7,463 bases of DNA from a bacterium (lineage in GTDB: Bacteria; NPL-UPA2; JAGMAN01): contig JAGMAN010000096.1 of assembly GCA_023130215.1 (NCBI GenBank), forward strand, positions 1-7,463, written 5' to 3'. Positions 6,605 to 7,463 of this stretch are shown in pieces (position 1 is the first letter of the stretch; every line of letters begins with the position of its first letter). The notes beneath the pieces were generated by a model that ran no database searches, had not been told where the DNA came from, and saw only the letters and a list, made by a program, of their open reading frames with translations. Made by a program: the position numbers and the translations under genes.

Positions 6605-6615
6605 AGGGGAAATGG

Positions 6616-7463
6616 ATGAAATATGCTGTATTAGTTGGCGATGGTATGGCTGACGAGCCGGTGGAGAAGTTACAGGATAAGACTCCTTTGGAATATGCTC
6701 GCACTCCCAGTATGGACCTAATTGCCAGGCAGGGAAAGGGAGGAACAGTTATCACTGTCCCTCGCGGCCTTGTTGCTAGTAGTGATGTGGCCATTCTTTC
6801 TCTTTTGGGGTATGACCCTGTCAAGTATTATAGTGGCAGGGGACCTCTGGAGGCTGCCAGCATGGGTATTAACTTAAGGGAAGATGAGATTGCCTTCCGC
6901 TGTAACTTGGTGGCTGTGGAAGGTGACACTTTAATCGATTACAGCGCTGGTCACATATCCAATAAGGAAGCCAACGCCCTTATCCGGTTTATAAACGACA
7001 AACTGGGTAGTAGTGACATTAAATTTTACCCGGGCGTCAGTTATCGTCACCTGATGGTAGTTAAATACAAAGACTTACCAACCCTGGGCGGTGTTCGCTG
7101 TGTGGCTCCTCATGACATTATTGGACAGTCTATAAAGAAAAACCTCCCCCGGGGCAAGGGAAGTGAATTCTTGCGGGAACTCATGCGAAAGTCATTTGAC
7201 CTGCTTGATGGCCATGAGATCAATCACATTAGAAGGGATTTGGGAGAAAATCCGGGAAATATGATCTGGCTCTGGGGGCAGGGAAAGGTGCCAGCTATGC
7301 CTACCTTCAAGGAAAAATTTGCCGTAGAAGGTTCGGTCATCTCAGCCGTAGATGTAGTGAAAGGCATCGCTCACTATGCCAATTTAGAAGTGGTGGAAGT
7401 TCCCGGGGCAACGGGCTATTTTGATACTAACTACCAGGGCAAGGCTGAGGGAGCTTTACAGTC
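6616..7463 (+). CDS. Cofactor-independent phosphoglycerate mutase family protein (archaeal ApgM/proposed homoserine kinase type), partial
   Basis: Member of the alkaline-phosphatase/iPGM superfamily. The annotated role is usually interconversion of 3- and 2-phosphoglycerate without 2,3-bisphosphoglycerate; one subfamily has been proposed to be an alternative homoserine kinase. The window holds 282 codons, open at the right edge; full-length relatives are about 400 aa. Landmarks: VGDGMAD at 7-13 (metal-binding D9), KTPLEYARTPSMD at 22-34, ASSDVAILSLLGYDP at 54-68 with the likely phospho-acceptor S56, YYSGRGPLEAASMG at 71-84, AFRCNLV at 93-99, APHDIIGQ at 164-171 and NPGNMIWLWGQG at 212-223. 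The last motif and overall order recall the bacterial TIGR02535-type branch rather than classical GpmI. Start: ATG at 6616, behind AAGGGGA (6604-6610). The ATG four bases earlier at 6612 is in another frame and gives no family match. Metal ligands of the C-terminal half lie partly outside the window. Confidence 0.9.
   Translation, partial: MKYAVLVGDGMADEPVEKLQDKTPLEYARTPSMDLIARQGKGGTVITVPRGLVASSDVAILSLLGYDPVKYYSGRGPLEAASMGINLREDEIAFRCNLVAVEGDTLIDYSAGHISNKEANALIRFINDKLGSSDIKFYPGVSYRHLMVVKYKDLPTLGGVRCVAPHDIIGQSIKKNLPRGKGSEFLRELMRKSFDLLDGHEINHIRRDLGENPGNMIWLWGQGKVPAMPTFKEKFAVEGSVISAVDVVKGIAHYANLEVVEVPGATGYFDTNYQGKAEGALQ

Larger units (their letters stand above)
6421..6615. other. Divergent intergenic region between purE and the mutase-like gene
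   Basis: A 195-bp non-coding gap holding two outward-facing sigma-70-type promoters whose -35 boxes are separated by 21 bp (6488-6508). An A-rich stretch lies between them. I see no clear PurR-type or other operator palindrome between the promoters. The only inverted repeat noticed is the hairpin in the rightward leader (6586-6604). An open reading frame reading leftward across part of this region (6462-6824) lies antisense to the mutase gene and looks spurious. Confidence 0.7.

Noticed and set aside
6612-6614. ATG four bases upstream of the chosen mutase-like start
   Set aside because: It opens a different frame (MDEICC...), whereas the ATG at 6616 gives the conserved MKYAVLVGDGMADEP N-terminus.
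6462-6824. Minus-strand frame of 120 codons across the divergent region
   Set aside because: It runs antisense through the mutase-like gene's promoter, leader and N-terminal coding region, where the plus frame has strong family motifs.
1-7463. Mobile element, prophage, CRISPR array or defence system
   Set aside because: Apart from the two gaps at 2556-2628 and 6421-6615 and two short spacers of 18 and 24 bp, the whole window is coding for recognisable core genes. I saw no transposase, integrase, repeat array or toxin-antitoxin pair.

Overview
The window looks like a chromosomal housekeeping locus from an uncultured or little-studied anaerobic bacterium. The oxygen-sensitive class III ribonucleotide reductase points to anaerobic growth. 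Promoters are bacterial sigma-70-like (TTGACA/TAAAAT type) and Shine-Dalgarno sites are frequent. The order tsaC - LMW phosphatase - rpiB - glyA resembles the Bacillus/Clostridia ywlC-ywlE-ywlF-glyA neighbourhood. The archaeal-type phosphoglycerate mutase homologue at the right end is more typical of deep-branching or deltaproteobacterial-like anaerobes, so I do not assign a phylum. Base composition is moderate (high 40s % GC by eye). I see no mobile element, CRISPR array, phage gene, tRNA or rRNA.

Layout: from a 195-bp divergent intergenic region (6421-6615), six genes run leftward on the minus strand in a tightly packed operon: purE, tsaC, a low-molecular-weight phosphotyrosine/phosphoarginine phosphatase, rpiB, glyA and a ComEB-type dCMP deaminase. 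Neighbours overlap by 4 to 19 nt, except for an 18-nt gap before rpiB. A 73-bp gap (2556-2628) follows, with a second promoter, and then nrdR and nrdD (nrdD runs off the left edge before its glycyl-radical site). Rightward from the divergent region runs one plus-strand gene of the cofactor-independent phosphoglycerate mutase superfamily, cut by the right edge.

The theme is nucleotide and one-carbon supply. PurE acts in purine synthesis. RpiB feeds ribose-5-phosphate to PRPP. GlyA makes glycine and methylene-THF. The dCMP deaminase makes dUMP for thymidylate. NrdD makes dNTPs under NrdR control. TsaC (tRNA t6A) and the phosphatase are passengers commonly seen in this neighbourhood.

The best regulatory signal is a pair of NrdR-box-like sequences exactly 32 bp apart, embedded in the nrdR promoter, which indicates autoregulation of nrdR-nrdD. 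I found no convincing new biological system. The points worth a second look are the NrdR-box pair, the active-site variant of the phosphatase, the uncertain substrate of the mutase homologue, and a hairpin in that gene's leader whose 3' arm copies the 16S rRNA anti-Shine-Dalgarno sequence.
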